From assembly GCA_027604505.1 (NCBI GenBank), contig JADIIX010000082.1, positions 35,161-99,160 of the forward strand: DNA of 64,000 nt, written 5' to 3'. Positions 23,728 to 36,200 of the stretch are shown here, in pieces (positions within the stretch are counted from its first letter, which is position 1; every line of letters starts with the position of its first letter). The notes beneath the pieces were generated by a model. The model had not been told where the DNA came from, made no database searches, and was given only the letters and a program-made list of their open reading frames with translations. This DNA comes from Gonapodya sp. JEL0774 (Eukaryota > Monoblepharomycota > Monoblepharidomycetes > Monoblepharidales > Gonapodyaceae). The translations under genes and the position numbers were made by a program.

Positions 23728-25967
23728 ATGTCTCCGCTGACTCGTTCCGTCTTCCTTCTCCTTGTCGCTGCTGGTGAGAATGGCTACCTTCAAACACAGT
23801 GATTGGGAGGGGGGCTCGCTCTGATTGCTGGTTGCTCAATATCGGGAACTCCACGTGCCCCTCCTTAAAAATTCCTACGTCACATCAGGCGCCGTGATGA
23901 GTTTTACCGTACCTTCGAGCAGTATTCCAATGCTGGAGACAGATGTGGAAATTGCTCGCTTGGCTGGTGAGTGGTTTCACATTGTAGGAAGTCTGTTCTC
24001 GATACCAACGGTGCTGGACTGATGTTTTCGTGTCAGGGGTGACTGAGGAGAACTTCTACCGAAGGCTGGCACGACGCGATGACTGCCCCAGCGGCTCTGG
24101 CGTGAAGGCGACTACTGTTGGGACCAACCTCACTTGCACGAACCCTTCTCTTCCTACTTTGTGCGGCAGTGCATGTGGGCCGGCCAACATCGTCTGCTGC
24201 AATGATTTAGGCTCATATTGCGCAGCTGGGTAATTATGGATGTTGTGGCTCTCTCACTGCTTGGATTGTTTTCGAACTCGACCTCTCGGTCAACGATTAT
24301 AGACAAAAGTGTGTCAACAATGGTGCCTCGTGTGCCGCGAATTGCAACACGGGATTGACAGCATGTGGAGGAGGATGCATCGATCCAACTCTTTCTCAGT
24401 GCTGCGCAGTTCGGGCCGATGGGGCCGGATTGGTCTGCCCTCTGGGGTGGGTATTCTTGCGGCACCTTGCGCGTTGTGATTGAACTCGTACTCAAAGTCC
24501 ATCGCCCTAGACGAGCTTGTATTCTCTCCAATGAAACCTGTGGAGCTCCGAGAAGCGGTCGTCGCTCAACAATCGAAGAATTTAACTGGCCTCCCAAAAA
24601 CCTTCGCAAGATCGTTCCCCGTGACACGACGTGTAGCAATCTCAGCGGTGCAGGTACCGGAGCGAACGTTGGCGCCATTGCTGGTGGAGTGGCAGGTGGT
24701 GCCATTGCGTTGGGGCTCGTTGTTGGTCTCGTCTTTATTTTCGTTATTCGGGATCGCCGGAAGAAAAAGGAACAGTGAGTAACTGTGATCTTATCCTGGA
24801 ACCTTGATTAAACAAATCTTGAACCTGGATACGACTGTGCCAGACCCAAGCACCCGAATCCAGCCATTGCTGCACCACTCCTCACCACTGCGAACAAGGA
24901 CCTCCCCAACTCCCCGCCAACCTCGGGCACTCTCAACTCTGTCGCTGCGACTCAACCCCAGTCCACATCGCCCCAGCCATCTGCTTCACCTGCCAATGGA
25001 AGCGTCAACACCAACTCTGGCTTCTCGGCGCCTCCGATAATCTTCCACGGACCTGTGATTGTCCAGACGACCCCAGACGGTACACAGCATGTCACACCTG
25101 CGGGAGGACCCGTCCAGCACCCTGTGGGTACGGATGCCATGGGCTCGCCTGTATACATGGCCGTCCCTGGTTCGATGATGACGGTGGGACAAGCCGGAAT
25201 GATATCTCAGCAGAACTTGAACGGGGGTTACCCTCTCGAGTACAAAGACGCGCTCAACTCTTTCTACGCGGGACCGTCCTCGGTGCCGTTGTCCCCGATC
25301 ACGACAGACAGTGGCACCATGTACACCACGAGCTCTGCCTCTCTCATGGCTGGTGCGTATGGTGTGCCACCACAATCCGGCTCAGTGTCTTCGGGCTCTG
25401 TAGGTAGTGGGGAAATGGAGGTTAATAAGAGGATGGTGGCTGCGAATGGTTACAGTGAGTGCTTGTTCTGTTCCCTGGTTTCCTGAGTAACGATTGACAA
25501 GAGTGCTCATGCTGCTTCACTTTTCTTTTCGTTTTGTTTCTCTTTCTTAGATCCCAGTCAACCCGATGAAATGGCCGTTTCTGCCGGTGATATCATCTTG
25601 GTTAAGTGGATGTTTGCTGACGGTTGGATGTCTGGTGTCAATGAAAGCAAGGGCACTGGAGGGTAGGTTTACCTTGCACATTTGCACTGTCAACAAGTCG
25701 TTTCAACTCTGTTCCTTTCATTTTAATTTTCTATTATCAAGATTCTTCCCAGCCACGGTTCTCAGCGACCTTGCCTCGGTTCTAGGTCCAACAGACCTCT
25801 CAACGTCTATTTACTCTAATCCAGGACTCCGGACGGCATCCTTCCGGGCACCAATGTCAACAGCCTTCGGGTCTTATGACAGCTCTATGTTAGCACCAGG
25901 GGCTAACATGACCTCCTTCATGATGCCGTCGTCGGCGGGGTCCTTGCAGACCACGGAGCAGAAATGA
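23728..25967 (+). CDS. Cys-rich ectodomain, single TM, cytoplasmic SH3 protein
   Basis: Eight exons: join(23728..23773, 23889..23966, 24037..24229, 24303..24446, 24511..24774, 24844..25454, 25551..25662, 25742..25967). All phases close to a 557-aa chain. Order: signal peptide (MSPLTRSVFLLLVAAG); a Cys-rich region (about residues 50-155, CC pairs in VCCND and QCCAV, plus CGSACG, CAANC, CGGGC); a TM segment (VGAIAGGVAGGAIALGLVVG, then LVFIFVI) with a basic stop-transfer RDRRKKK; a Pro/Ser-rich linker of about 200 residues; and an SH3 domain near 445-490 (NPSQPDEMAVSAGDIILVKW, FADGWMSGV, GGFFPATVL). The topology fits a cell-surface sensor or wall-binding protein relaying to an SH3 partner. The layout recalls the osmosensor Sho1, but Sho1 has four TMs and this is not its homologue. 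Function is not known. Confidence 0.85.
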
Positions 25968-26717
25968 AGCCGGAGAATGGCGTTTTCTTTTCTTTTTTGG
26001 CAGGAAGGGCAGGAAGTGGATTGGATTGGTGTGTCAAATGCTTCATGTGTTATTGCTTTGTAATTATCGCGTATGAGCTTATTGGACAAGGGTACAACTA
26101 TGGCAAATATATAGGACACTACTTCTGCCATTTTTCGGGCATCAACTTGAGATTTCACATCTTCGACCATTTTGATGCGTTTCAACCTTGTCCAATAACA
26201 CTACGTTGTTTGGGAAAAACCTTTCCTTTGCCCTGATATGTTATGCACCGCTTTTACAGTCATGGCTCAAAGTTCAGGGGGTTTGGGAAGTTTGGGATCG
26301 TGGTGCTGTGCCCTGCGCGTAGATTACATATACATGAACGTCGGTTGGCGCAACTGAGATCAATGATAGAACAAATGCGGCAGGCTGGAAGACGATCTAA
26401 TACGAATACATTCTCTTGTCGGAATACGATCGTCGTTTCCATACGATCGCACACAGAAAGACGAGCAAAGCAATCTCCAATGTAGTGATTCAACTTTTGG
26501 TATTACACGTCTTCCACTTGTAGAACTTGAGCACGTGGCTATGCAGTATCATCTAAGGCAGTAATTTCCTGTATTCCTTCCCCATGCACGACTTCCCTTC
26601 CCACCCGACTAACCATCCACACAGTCCATTAGCACCACACAACACTTTTGACATAAAATGCCCAGATCAGGAAAATACTTCATGTCACAAATCATACAAA
26701 AAAAAACTCACCCTGAT
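25968..26717. other. Convergent intergenic region
   Basis: Between the 3' ends of the SH3 gene (+) and BTB gene (-). Short frames such as 25874-26185(-) and 26243-26485(+) carry no motif. Confidence 0.6.
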
Positions 26718-28630
26718 TTACTCGCCACCGGCTTTCCATACCTTCCTCTCCGCGTTTCCATTGGCCTGCCCTTGCACGGTTGGAGCTGTTTTGACCCGAC
26801 GTACAATAGCCACGTTAGCCTGGCCTTGAGCCTTGCCTCCAAACGCAAGGAGAACATTCTCTTCGTTGGGGCGAGCGCGATGGAGACGGACACGGGCGGT
26901 AACGACCTCCTTGGCGAAGTTGAACCTGCGAGGAGAGACAAGAAGACAGTGGCCAGTCGCAGAAAACCGGATCCGATGGTGAGTCAGAGATGTGGTCGCA
27001 TCATTTTGGCCCACGATCGCCCACCTGTCCATGTCCAAGGGACAATCAAATGCCCTACTCTCCACAATCCTTTTCAACCAGTCAAATGGCAGCTCCGCAA
27101 ACACGCCGACAAGCTCCCGATACGCTTCGCCCTGAGTACCCTCTTCCCACACCCCAAGCGAAGATCCAACTCTCTCCTTGGCCTCTTTAGCAGCATCCCT
27201 GCACAGATACTGAGTCACGGAATCGCGTAATTCACGGGCCCAAGGACCATATCCCCTCGCCGCGTCACTCGTCACGAATGCACAGTAGTCCGTGACACTG
27301 TCGCGGTGGATATCGGATTTGCAGAGCTCAGCGGCATGGGAGGCGAGGTCAGGGAGATGGAGGAGGCATGCAGATGCGAGGGCGGATCGGAGGAGGGCGG
27401 AGCGCCGGCGGGTGTCGGGGTGAGGAGCGGCGAGGAGTGGGAGGGAGTAGGAGCCGTAAAGGTGAGCAAGTGCAAGGTGGAGGCCTTCTTGGGTGATGTG
27501 GGGATCCACCACTTGGGCTACAATGTCGAGTGGCGCCGGTTCATACCTTTCGTCGAGGAATTGGTGAGACGGTGGTCCAGTTCAAGCGTCCGCGTCAAAG
27601 AAGAGTCTTGCAACCTCTTCAATTGACGCAAGTCCACTCACTGGTTCTGACTCAGCACCTGGGCAATGTACGGGCTCTGGGCAACCACTATCCTGTGAAG
27701 GCGGAATGCCGTATCTTGCGACACCTGGGGACCCTGAAAGCGGAGGACAAGATCGGAAAAATGACCTGAAGGGTGATACCAGGGTTATCATCGATGGAGG
27801 GACAGGTGGCAATTGAGTATTGTTAGAGTTTAGAAAGCATATCAAAGCGTTGAAACTCTGGGATCTCAACGTGTTAGCTCAGCCTTCCTATGACCCTGAC
27901 TCCCCACGCACTTCGTCCACTGATTGATCCCCCTCCCGATGAATGCTAGATGTTTCTGTTCCCGATCTCTCGCCATCGCTACTCTCGCCATTTCCCTTCA
28001 ACGGTGAACTTCTTTACTCACCACCCACAAAACCGACATTATAAAGATGATGGCAAATCAACTCGTGGTGCGTCGGTTGTATTGGCGGCATCTGGTGCAT
28101 ACCCTGTCCACCTGGGGAGGAAGGCGAAGCAGACGGTGGCCGAATAACCATCCCACCGTGGGCGGCGAGAGGGGGTGGCATAGAAGTGTGGTCCGGATTA
28201 GGAAGGAGGGCAGGTGAAGAAGCGGCTTTGGACGTACGGCAGGTTAAATCGGGGTTAGTATCCCAAAAGAGAAACTGAAAGATTCAAAGCTATACTGGGA
28301 TAGTGTCATGCTGCGAACGAAGTCACTGGATGTTCGCGTTCGATCAAACCGCTCCAGAAAACCCATTCCCCTCATCGAGACGATACTCCCAAGATAAGTT
28401 CCTTGACATTTGATGACCATCCACAAACCCATTCTCCTCATCATGAAGTTATACAACTTCCTGCAAGTCATCCCAGCAGACTCACCGGCTTGGTCCCCAA
28501 AGCTGACTCCCCCGTTAATACCCAGTCCTGCGAACTTGTGGGCAAGGGCGCTCGGATGCTGTATGTGCTGTGCTCCGTTCTGAGTAGCGATTCCGTTTGG
28601 GTGGGCGGTTTCAGATTGGAACGACATCAT
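26718..28630 (-). CDS. BTB/POZ domain protein
   Basis: Four exons, complement(26718..27546, 27642..27765, 28022..28225, 28486..28630), give 433 aa; all phases agree. After a Pro/His-rich N-terminus the spliced core reads HHELICHHLYNVGFVGGHFS, DLVLRFQG, AFRLHRIVVAQSPYIAQVLS, YEPAPLDIVAQVVDPHITQE and GLHLALAHLYGSYS. This is the fungal BTB pattern (GxFSDltLrf, yrLHraiLsqSPyf, f..aLayLYG). BTB proteins dimerise and often act as Cullin-3 adaptors or transcription partners. The C-terminal half is alpha-helical with no second domain I can name. Start: two adjacent ATGs, the first used. The 27547-27641 intron is needed to remove an in-frame stop. Confidence 0.85.
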
Positions 28631-29457
28631 TGGTGACTTTCAGAGTGTGACAAGAAAGGGGGAATCGGGGACAGAGATATGGAAGATGAACGGAAACACC
28701 GCTAAAGGTCACGGTAGAGTCAGTCACAGGAGAAGGAGCGTTGAAAATTTGGAAATCCAAATAGATTGAAGGTTCCGCTTCCCATGACGCCCGATTTCGT
28801 CCCCCAGTCCCGCAGAGAGATTCGACGCCAAAGAGGGGAACAGTACAGGAGATCCAACGATAGAAACTAAGCAGCTGACTCCAACATCCACGGAGACGCC
28901 AACAGCGCGAAAGGCGGCAGAGTGAGGAGAGCGGCAGGTGGGACTTCGTTTGACAAGGGGCCGCTGAACGTGAAACACGCCCCAAAGGAAACGGTTGATC
29001 CTCGGGGGTCGCCACGTCCGAGTCGTTAAATTTGTCGCTCCTCGCTTGTCTACCAACCTTGTTCGAGTAGGGACGATTGTTAAGATTCTTGGGACGATGG
29101 GACAAGAAGAAATGGCAGACAAGTGCCGGATCAAAGCACAACCACGCATATCAGACAACTCGGCATCCTTGCAACCGATTTCCCTCCAAGGCGTTCTGCA
29201 GAACAATGGAACTTAACTGGTTGCTGGTGATGGACAGTTTACTAACCTGCGGTACCAGAGCAACGCAGGCGGTTGAAATTGCAACTATGCAACTTCCCGC
29301 TCAAACTTATGCAATGAGAGTTGTTATCGAAAATAAAAACATACTTGGAGGGATGATAATTTGTGTGGTGATCATGACGTATGCAGTACAGCCGTGTGAT
29401 GTGTCCCCCACTGACCCAGACACCAACTGTTATCACAGCACGCAAATCCTCTCATAA
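28631..29457. other. Divergent intergenic region
   Basis: Lies between the BTB gene (-) and the Ohr gene (+), so it probably holds both promoters. A 176-codon minus frame at 28611-29141 has no recognisable features and overlaps the BTB start. Confidence 0.55.
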
Positions 29458-30444
29458 ATGTTGCGCGTGAGCTCGCTTCGTAGTGTGTTTCAATTAGCTT
29501 TGGCGAGGAGGGCAATGTCTGCGAGTCCGGTAAGACCCAAGACTTGTTGAATGAAATGACACCTATTCAATATGAGCCATGATTGAACAGCTTTACACTG
29601 CCGAAGCCACCGCAACGGGAGTGAGTTTTTGACGATTGCATCTATCCCGCTCCGCGTTACATATCAGCGTTGAATGTTTATCTGTTCTCTTTGTATTTCG
29701 TGTCTTCAAGGCCCGGTGAGTTGCTTCTGTCGTGTCGACATCTCCTCAATAAATTGATGTTAGGACTTATTCTTAGCAACGGCGAGGTTCGCTCTTCTGA
29801 TGGAATTCTCCAACTGAAACTGTCGTGGGTATGCCAGGTGTCAGGGTGTCAGTGACAAGGTCATTGTACTTTCGTTGAGACATTGCACACACCTCTTCGC
29901 AGAGTCCCAAAATCAATGGGCGGACCGGGAAAGGCCTTGACGAACCCGGAGCAACTGTTCGCCGCAGGGTCAGTGATTGGAATCGATTATTTGACTGAAT
30001 GCCCCACAACTCTTATTTGACCGGACACGGCGGTAGGTACTCAGCATGCTTTCAAGGAGCTATGGGAGCCGCTGTCGCTCAGCTCAAATATCCAAAGTGA
30101 GTGTCTCGCTTTTTACTGAGTAGAGTTTGCGAAACTGGTGCAACCACTCATTCCCACCAAAGGCTTCCTGAGTCATCCACGGTCAACGCCAAAGTTCACA
30201 TCTCCAAAGGCGAGGGCGGATTTGATCTTGCCGTTGATTTTGTTGTAGAAGCGCCCGGTTATGACAGGGAGCAGTTGAAGAAGGTTGTCGATGTTGCGCA
30301 CGGTAGGTTTGCTACTTTCCAGTGCGCGGGGAGCGCAATTCTTTCTTTTCTTTTGTCATATATCGTACTTGTTCTCGTGAAGGAATCTGCCCCTACTCTC
30401 GCGCAACAAAGGGTAACATTCCTGTTAACACGGTGGTGCAGTGA
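29458..30444 (+). CDS. ohr: Organic hydroperoxide resistance protein (Ohr/OsmC family)
   Basis: Eight tiny exons: join(29458..29529, 29591..29620, 29711..29715, 29777..29824, 29903..29968, 30037..30096, 30163..30302, 30383..30444), 160 aa, every junction in phase. The spliced protein carries Ohr signatures: LYTAEATATG-A-RNGEVRSS, DGILQLKLSVPKSMGGPG, TNPEQLFAAGYSACF (peroxidatic Cys) and GICPYSRATKGNIPV (resolving Cys). Ohr reduces organic and fatty-acid hydroperoxides using lipoyl-dependent thiols. The N-terminus MLRVSSLRSVFQLALARRAM is Arg-rich, amphipathic and free of acidic residues, so mitochondrial import is likely. Exon 3 is only 5 nt (GCCCG), needed to keep frame and supply the Arg of the RNG motif. 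The family is mainly bacterial, but the dense introns show this copy is settled in a nuclear genome. Confidence 0.9.
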
Positions 30445-30838
30445 ACACTGACTGCTACGACGTCCAGGGTGTTTCTCTTGTGATAGAAATTTTTTTGCGT
30501 GAATGAATTGCGCTAGCCACCATACGTCAATTGGGATTCTTTACTTCGCTTGGGAACTGTTCACATCACACATCTTCTGAGCACATTTACTCATCCCGTT
30601 TAGCCTGCTTACGAGTTCAATGGTCGCGCTACACACTGAGCTTGAAGCACATTTTTGATGTTTTGTATTTCTTTTGAGCCTTTCGCGCACTGGTCGCTTC
30701 TTATTGGGGTTGTTGCACAACAGGACTTGATGTAAACTGCCCTGGTGTCAACTTCTCACGTTCTCCTGTGCCTACACCACTACTGAGTGTCCAGGTTGTA
30801 TTTTATTGGTGAATGGCTCCATCGCCTTCTACTTTCTT
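30445..30838. other. Convergent intergenic region
   Basis: 3' flanks of the Ohr gene (+) and LRR gene (-). T-rich; no gene seen. Confidence 0.6.
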
Positions 30839-33091
30839 TTATTGAGCGTTGGAACTCAGATGTATCCTTCTTGCAACAACTTCGACATTCATACACCCAA
30901 TCCGACTTTCTTCCACACCATAGCGGTCCTCTGACACCCCGCACACCCTCTGCACATCAATATCAACCTGATCCAATCGCCCATTCGCGTTGGACGCTAC
31001 AACCCGCACGTCAACGTGCACATCATACTTATCTACGCGTAGTACAAGAGTGTCCGACTGAGAGTTGTTACTATCATCTCCTGACGTCTCAACGAGACGT
31101 TTGTTGTCCGGAGCCTTTGCAGGTTTATGCATCACAGAAAAAGGCAGAGTGAAACTCTTTTCACACACTGTCCGCGCACCTGTGTTCTTGCCAATGGAAG
31201 GAATCACTGCTTGTAGGATCGTTCCGTCGGTAGAAGACTCGTTCGAGCTTATTGTTGCGTAGTGTTCTTTCCTTTCTGAGTTCATCATATCAGTTACCCC
31301 AAGCTCACTTGCTTGAACCCAGTCTCGCATTGCCTTCAAGCCCCGCGCTACGACGTCTGCGGGAGGGTATATCCACAATGATTGTCGTACATCGAACTCC
31401 CTGCCCTCCATCGCTGCCGTGTCCCGTTTGATAAATCTGCCCTGCCCTCGATTCACCTCCCCATCATCTAGTTCAAGCACAAGGGTCTCCAGCATCGGAA
31501 GAGAGAATACTGAGCGGTCGATTGACGTGATACTGTTCCCTGAAAGATCCAACATCACAAGGGGAGGGGCTGCAGTTCCTGCACCGAAGACGGGACAGTG
31601 GGTAAGTTTGTTGTTACCAAGGTCAAGACGTTCTAGTCGCTTGAAGCCTTCTCCTGTTACGGCAAACAAATCTGGTTCAATCGACGACAGGAGGTTCCCT
31701 GTCAGATCCAATGTCTCCAATGAGCCCATGCCTTTCCAATTTTCTGATGAGGGAAGCTGGGTAATATGATTTCGTGCCAAGAGGAGAGAACGCAGTCCGG
31801 GGCAGTTGAGAAGAAACTCTGCTGGCAGATCCCGAATCACGTTGCCAGAGAGATCTATGACTGATAACGCCAAAAATCGCACTCTTTTGCCAGTCAAGGA
31901 CGCGGGTATTGACGCCAACAGATTACATGCCAGGTTGAGACGTTCCAACCGTGTCAGCGACGCAAGGGACTCTGCAGGCACACCGGCATCATCGAGCTCG
32001 TTTTTCCACAAAAGTAGCTCACGGAGATTTTTGCACATGTGAAGATCGGGGGGCAGACTGGACAATCGATTGGAGCGTAGGTCGAGTTTACCTAAGTTCG
32101 GAAAGTGCTGGAGTAGGGTCAGTGTGGGTGAAGGTTTCACGTGAGCATCAGATCCATGGTCGACTGAAGCTTGTGAGGTGGAGCGTGACGAGGATGAGTA
32201 AGATGTCGGCGAGGACGACTTGGTGGTGGCGCAAGAGGATGGGTCTTCAGGTCGCTGTCGATGTCGGTGTTGACTCCGAGAAATGAAGTCCGCTCCTGTG
32301 AGTGTCGGACCGAGTTTGTTGAACGAGAGATTCAATGTTTCCAGGTTCGTGAACACGGAGAACATGGAGAAGGGCAAATCTCCGGTGCCGAGCAGGTTAT
32401 TTGACAAGTACATCGCCGTAACTGCCATTGGATCGTGCGAACCCTGCTTTCCTGACACTGAAGCATACGCAGCAAGTTTGCTCTTCAGCAAGTGAAGTGA
32501 TTTACCATATGAAAAGTCGAGGAACCTTGGACCCGCGGCAGAACGATGAGAAACTAAATTGGCAGAAGGATACCGACGGTGGAAGGAGGAGGCGCCTCCC
32601 TTGTTCGAGGAGTCATCAGAAAGAGGCGCTTTCGAGGACCAAATTTTAGCTTTGAAAGGTAGCGCTGGAAGATCCTGGGAAGCAAGATTGGGTTTCCCCC
32701 GTGACGGATGGTGTATGACTGTATCAATGCCATGGGACGCAAAGACGGAAGCGCGAACAGTGTGAGATCCGTCAATTGATCCAGGTACGTCACTCGGGAC
32801 GGGAGCAGAGTTGACATCATCTTCGTCCCAAGATGCATCCAGATTGAGAGGGCCATTCTCCAGCCGATGCAGGGCAAAAGACATTCCATCAGCCAGCGAT
32901 GACGTCCTTCTTTGGGTTTGGTGGACGACAGATTCTTTCGCAACGCCTCCAGAAGAAGGGTTTGATGTTGTGTCATGGGGATTTTCATCTTCGTCCGCAA
33001 AAACGAGTTCGTCTGGCGCATCAGAGACAGAGTGCAGCACCAGCGGCTTCTCTTCTTGGCCTTTGCGATCAAGAAGATGGCCTGGATTCAT
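30839..33091 (-). CDS. Leucine-rich repeat protein
   Basis: A single 750-codon exon, unusual among these intron-rich neighbours. About ten leucine-rich repeats span residues 230-560, for example LETLNLSFNKLGPTL, LGKLDLRSNRLSSLPP, LERLNLACNLLASIPA, IDLSGNVIRDLP, LETLDLTGNLLSSIEP and LVMLDLSGNSITSID. These have the LxxLxLxxNxLxxLP form of intracellular scaffold LRRs. There is no signal peptide or transmembrane segment. The N-terminal 200 residues are disordered and acidic, and a Ser-rich insert splits the second and third repeats. The C-terminal 180 residues have no domain I recognise. Likely a protein-interaction scaffold; partner unknown. The gene ends 180 bp upstream of the 3' end of the CLC gene on the same strand. 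Confidence 0.85.
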   Translation of the reverse strand: MNPGHLLDRKGQEEKPLVLHSVSDAPDELVFADEDENPHDTTSNPSSGGVAKESVVHQTQRRTSSLADGMSFALHRLENGPLNLDASWDEDDVNSAPVPSDVPGSIDGSHTVRASVFASHGIDTVIHHPSRGKPNLASQDLPALPFKAKIWSSKAPLSDDSSNKGGASSFHRRYPSANLVSHRSAAGPRFLDFSYGKSLHLLKSKLAAYASVSGKQGSHDPMAVTAMYLSNNLLGTGDLPFSMFSVFTNLETLNLSFNKLGPTLTGADFISRSQHRHRQRPEDPSSCATTKSSSPTSYSSSSRSTSQASVDHGSDAHVKPSPTLTLLQHFPNLGKLDLRSNRLSSLPPDLHMCKNLRELLLWKNELDDAGVPAESLASLTRLERLNLACNLLASIPASLTGKRVRFLALSVIDLSGNVIRDLPAEFLLNCPGLRSLLLARNHITQLPSSENWKGMGSLETLDLTGNLLSSIEPDLFAVTGEGFKRLERLDLGNNKLTHCPVFGAGTAAPPLVMLDLSGNSITSIDRSVFSLPMLETLVLELDDGEVNRGQGRFIKRDTAAMEGREFDVRQSLWIYPPADVVARGLKAMRDWVQASELGVTDMMNSERKEHYATISSNESSTDGTILQAVIPSIGKNTGARTVCEKSFTLPFSVMHKPAKAPDNKRLVETSGDDSNNSQSDTLVLRVDKYDVHVDVRVVASNANGRLDQVDIDVQRVCGVSEDRYGVEESRIGCMNVEVVARRIHLSSNAQ

Positions 33092-33271
33092 TGTGAAAGC
33101 TCAGAATAGTAGAGGTTGTACATCTGGTGGTTTGTTCAGTCAAGTCGAATCGCACCAACTTACTTACTGGGGTCAAAAATACAGACAATACGGCGAGATC
33201 ATGCTATTTAACGCGAGCCAATGCTTACAAGATGAGAGTAGAATCGAGCACGTCGCTTGTGATGTCTCCAC

Positions 33272-36200
33272 TCAGAAACCATTGTCCGCACCTCGCTCCT
33301 TCTCCGTCCTTTCCACCCATCGAAGCACATCCTTCTTCGTAACTACACCCACTAAGTGTCCCCTGTGCTCCACCATAACAATACGAGCGCCAACCTTTCG
33401 GAAAAGATCAGCGCAAGTGTCAATCGAGGTGTCTGGGGCCAGCGTTATGGGCGCCGTGTCGACGAATTGTCTCAATGACAGAATGCGTCCGACCTGCGGT
33501 AAGATGGAGCGATGCGGGGAGGTCGACCGCCCAGCTCTGAAGTGAGGATCGGGAGAGTCTGGTGGACGCTCCTGCTCTCTGGGACTCTCAGGATGGATCT
33601 CCGGGTCCACTATCGTCTCCGCCATCAAGCTTGAAGAAGACAGACTATTTGGCAAGGGTCCAAAATTTGCGCGATTCTCTGGAGAGTTTACTCTACTGCT
33701 GATTCTCTCCGATGCCAGAGTATTCATTTCGACATCTCCATGAGAACTCATGTTCAACACGGCGGGGCTTACTGCGGGGTTCGACATGCTGTCTGTCTCC
33801 GGATTAAAATGCGTTCGATGATCCCAGCTGTCCCAACCGCCGGCCGAATTTCCGAGCCTTGGTCCACTCCCACTGTCTCCTCTATGTCTTCTGTGACTCT
33901 TGCCGGAGTCATCCTCCCAAAACAGCACTTGCGTATCGTGCTCGAGGCTTAACCCTCCTTTGCGTGCATTTGCCACACCATGGAGAATGTCTGTTTTATA
34001 AATGAAACCGATCAGCTCCATTTGTGCGGTATTACTTGAAGTGGGTGGTGATGTCCCTTCTGAGTGTCTCATGGGTCTCCTTGTAACGACAGGAAATCCG
34101 CGTACGGCGTCTCTTCCTCCTCTTCCGCTATCCATAATCCCTTGCACATCCTTCCATGTCAATCCGCTGGCATCCATGACGAGAAGTTCACTTGCAGGCT
34201 TCATCAGCTCCCTCACTTTGCCACCAAAAACCTCGTCCCGTTTGTGGTCGAGGTATGGATAGCCACGGATGCGAACGACAGCATCTGAGAGTCCAAGAGG
34301 AGAGTTCAGTGTTAGAGTCGCGACAGACTTTGCAACGGTGAGCACGACCATCGTGGGGACGATAAGAGAGAGTTGACCCGTGAGCTATCAAACCGAAAGC
34401 GACGTGCTAAGCCAGAGAGCGCACTACAGTGGGGCCACGATGTCTCACCTCAAACATGATCACAGTCAAGCTCAACGTGAGTCTTGAGCTCCCACCCAGG
34501 AAAGCTTCAGGAGCAAAAGGAGAGGTTGGAAAATGTGGGTTCACATGCACAAGAATATGATAAATTACCCATCGCTCCCAGTAGTGCGTAGGTGCCGGGT
34601 GTCACGCAAACACCCTCACCACAGCCAGCCCAAAACGCCGACTCAGAAGTCCATCCTCGAAGTCCCTCCACAGCAATTCCCACCATCCGACCAAAACATG
34701 CACCAACTGCCAAGCAAGGGACGTAAACGCCGCCGGGTATCATGACACCGAATGCAACAACCGTCGCGAAAGTTTTGAGCACGACGGCAAGGACGAGGAG
34801 GACTGCAGCACGAGTCTGACGTTCTGAGTCGCACAAACTGCTCAGATTCTTGTCATCCGGAAGGTCGGGGCATTCCCTCACGAGCAAATCAAGCAAGGTG
34901 AGGTTGTCGATTCGGGTTAGGTCGAAGGCCCAACCGAGGCCCACAGTACAAGCAGCGATTGTGGCAGCCTCCGCGGCATGTCGAACATGGTAGCGAATGC
35001 GAGTGGTGTCAAATCGAGATGATAAAGGTCGGAGCATTACCTGAAGGAACTGATCGAAAGACGCGGGGGCAGGATCCACACTGAACAGAGCCAGGTCGTC
35101 GTCTGTAATCATTCCCGTGGACATTCGCGGGCGATTCGAGGACGACGGCTGGGATGATTCTGACGCTCGGGTGGATACATTGTCCGGCGCAGTAACACTC
35201 GATGCGATGGGAATGCCGAGGCCACCAAACCAACCCTGTTGAGACAGGAAATCCCCACCAGCATCCCGCCATGCCTGCATCCGGACGCACATGTGATTGA
35301 AAAAGCCCCCAAACAGACCCTGCAATGAAAGCGAATGGAATTTGATGGCAAAGAGCAGCGTAGGGAATCAACAACCTAACACTGACCCCGAAAACACCGA
35401 TAGTCACAAAAAACAACAGTTCGAAAGGCAACCATGGTCGGTCAAACTCGTAGTCAATGAGAGCTATCTTGCCTGTCCGAAAGGGGTCCAGAAGCTTTCG
35501 TTGGAGAAACTGTTAACGCTTGATGATACACCTTTCGAGTTTGTTCCTTCCTCACTTTTACGAACGCCGCACCCACTGCAGCGCAGAAGAAGCTCCTCCA
35601 CATGGTATCAGATGTGAAGAATGTGGAACACTCTTCGAGAGAAAAGAGCACCCCACCGAGAGGTGCTCCGAATGCGACCGATATCCCGGCCGCAACTGAC
35701 GAATTGTATTGGAGTCACAAAAGTCACAACCAATACTTGCTCCACACGAACTTGAACATGAAACTCACCACCTGCACTCACAACCTCTCTTCTCTCTCCC
35801 TCTCCGCCCCAACCCATTGCAGCACACACACCCCACCCCACACATGCGGCGACATGCACCATGCCTTCCTCCTTTCCCACCATCATACCAGAAGCTACAG
35901 CCAAAGGCATGGCAGCCAGCTTCACAAGGAGAGTGATGGGCGAGAGAAATGGGTGGATGACGAAGCCGGAGAGGACGGTTTTCAGCTCTGCGAGACCGGA
36001 CGAGGAGGAGAAGGGGCTCAGGACGGTGGTGAGGATGGAGGAAAGGGAGGCCATGACAATCTTTTGGAGTCACGGATGTGAATATGGGGAGTAAGGCGTC
36101 GATTTTTTTTTGGTGCTGAACGCGATACCTCACCGCCATAATAATTGCCCCGACCCAATTGAGTGGCGCGACTCTTGGAAGTGAAACGAACGAGTGAGAC

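Noticed and set aside
28611-29206. Two overlapping minus-strand ORFs of 160-176 codons
   Set aside because: Odd composition, no domain, and overlap with the BTB start codon; likely chance frames in a divergent promoter region.
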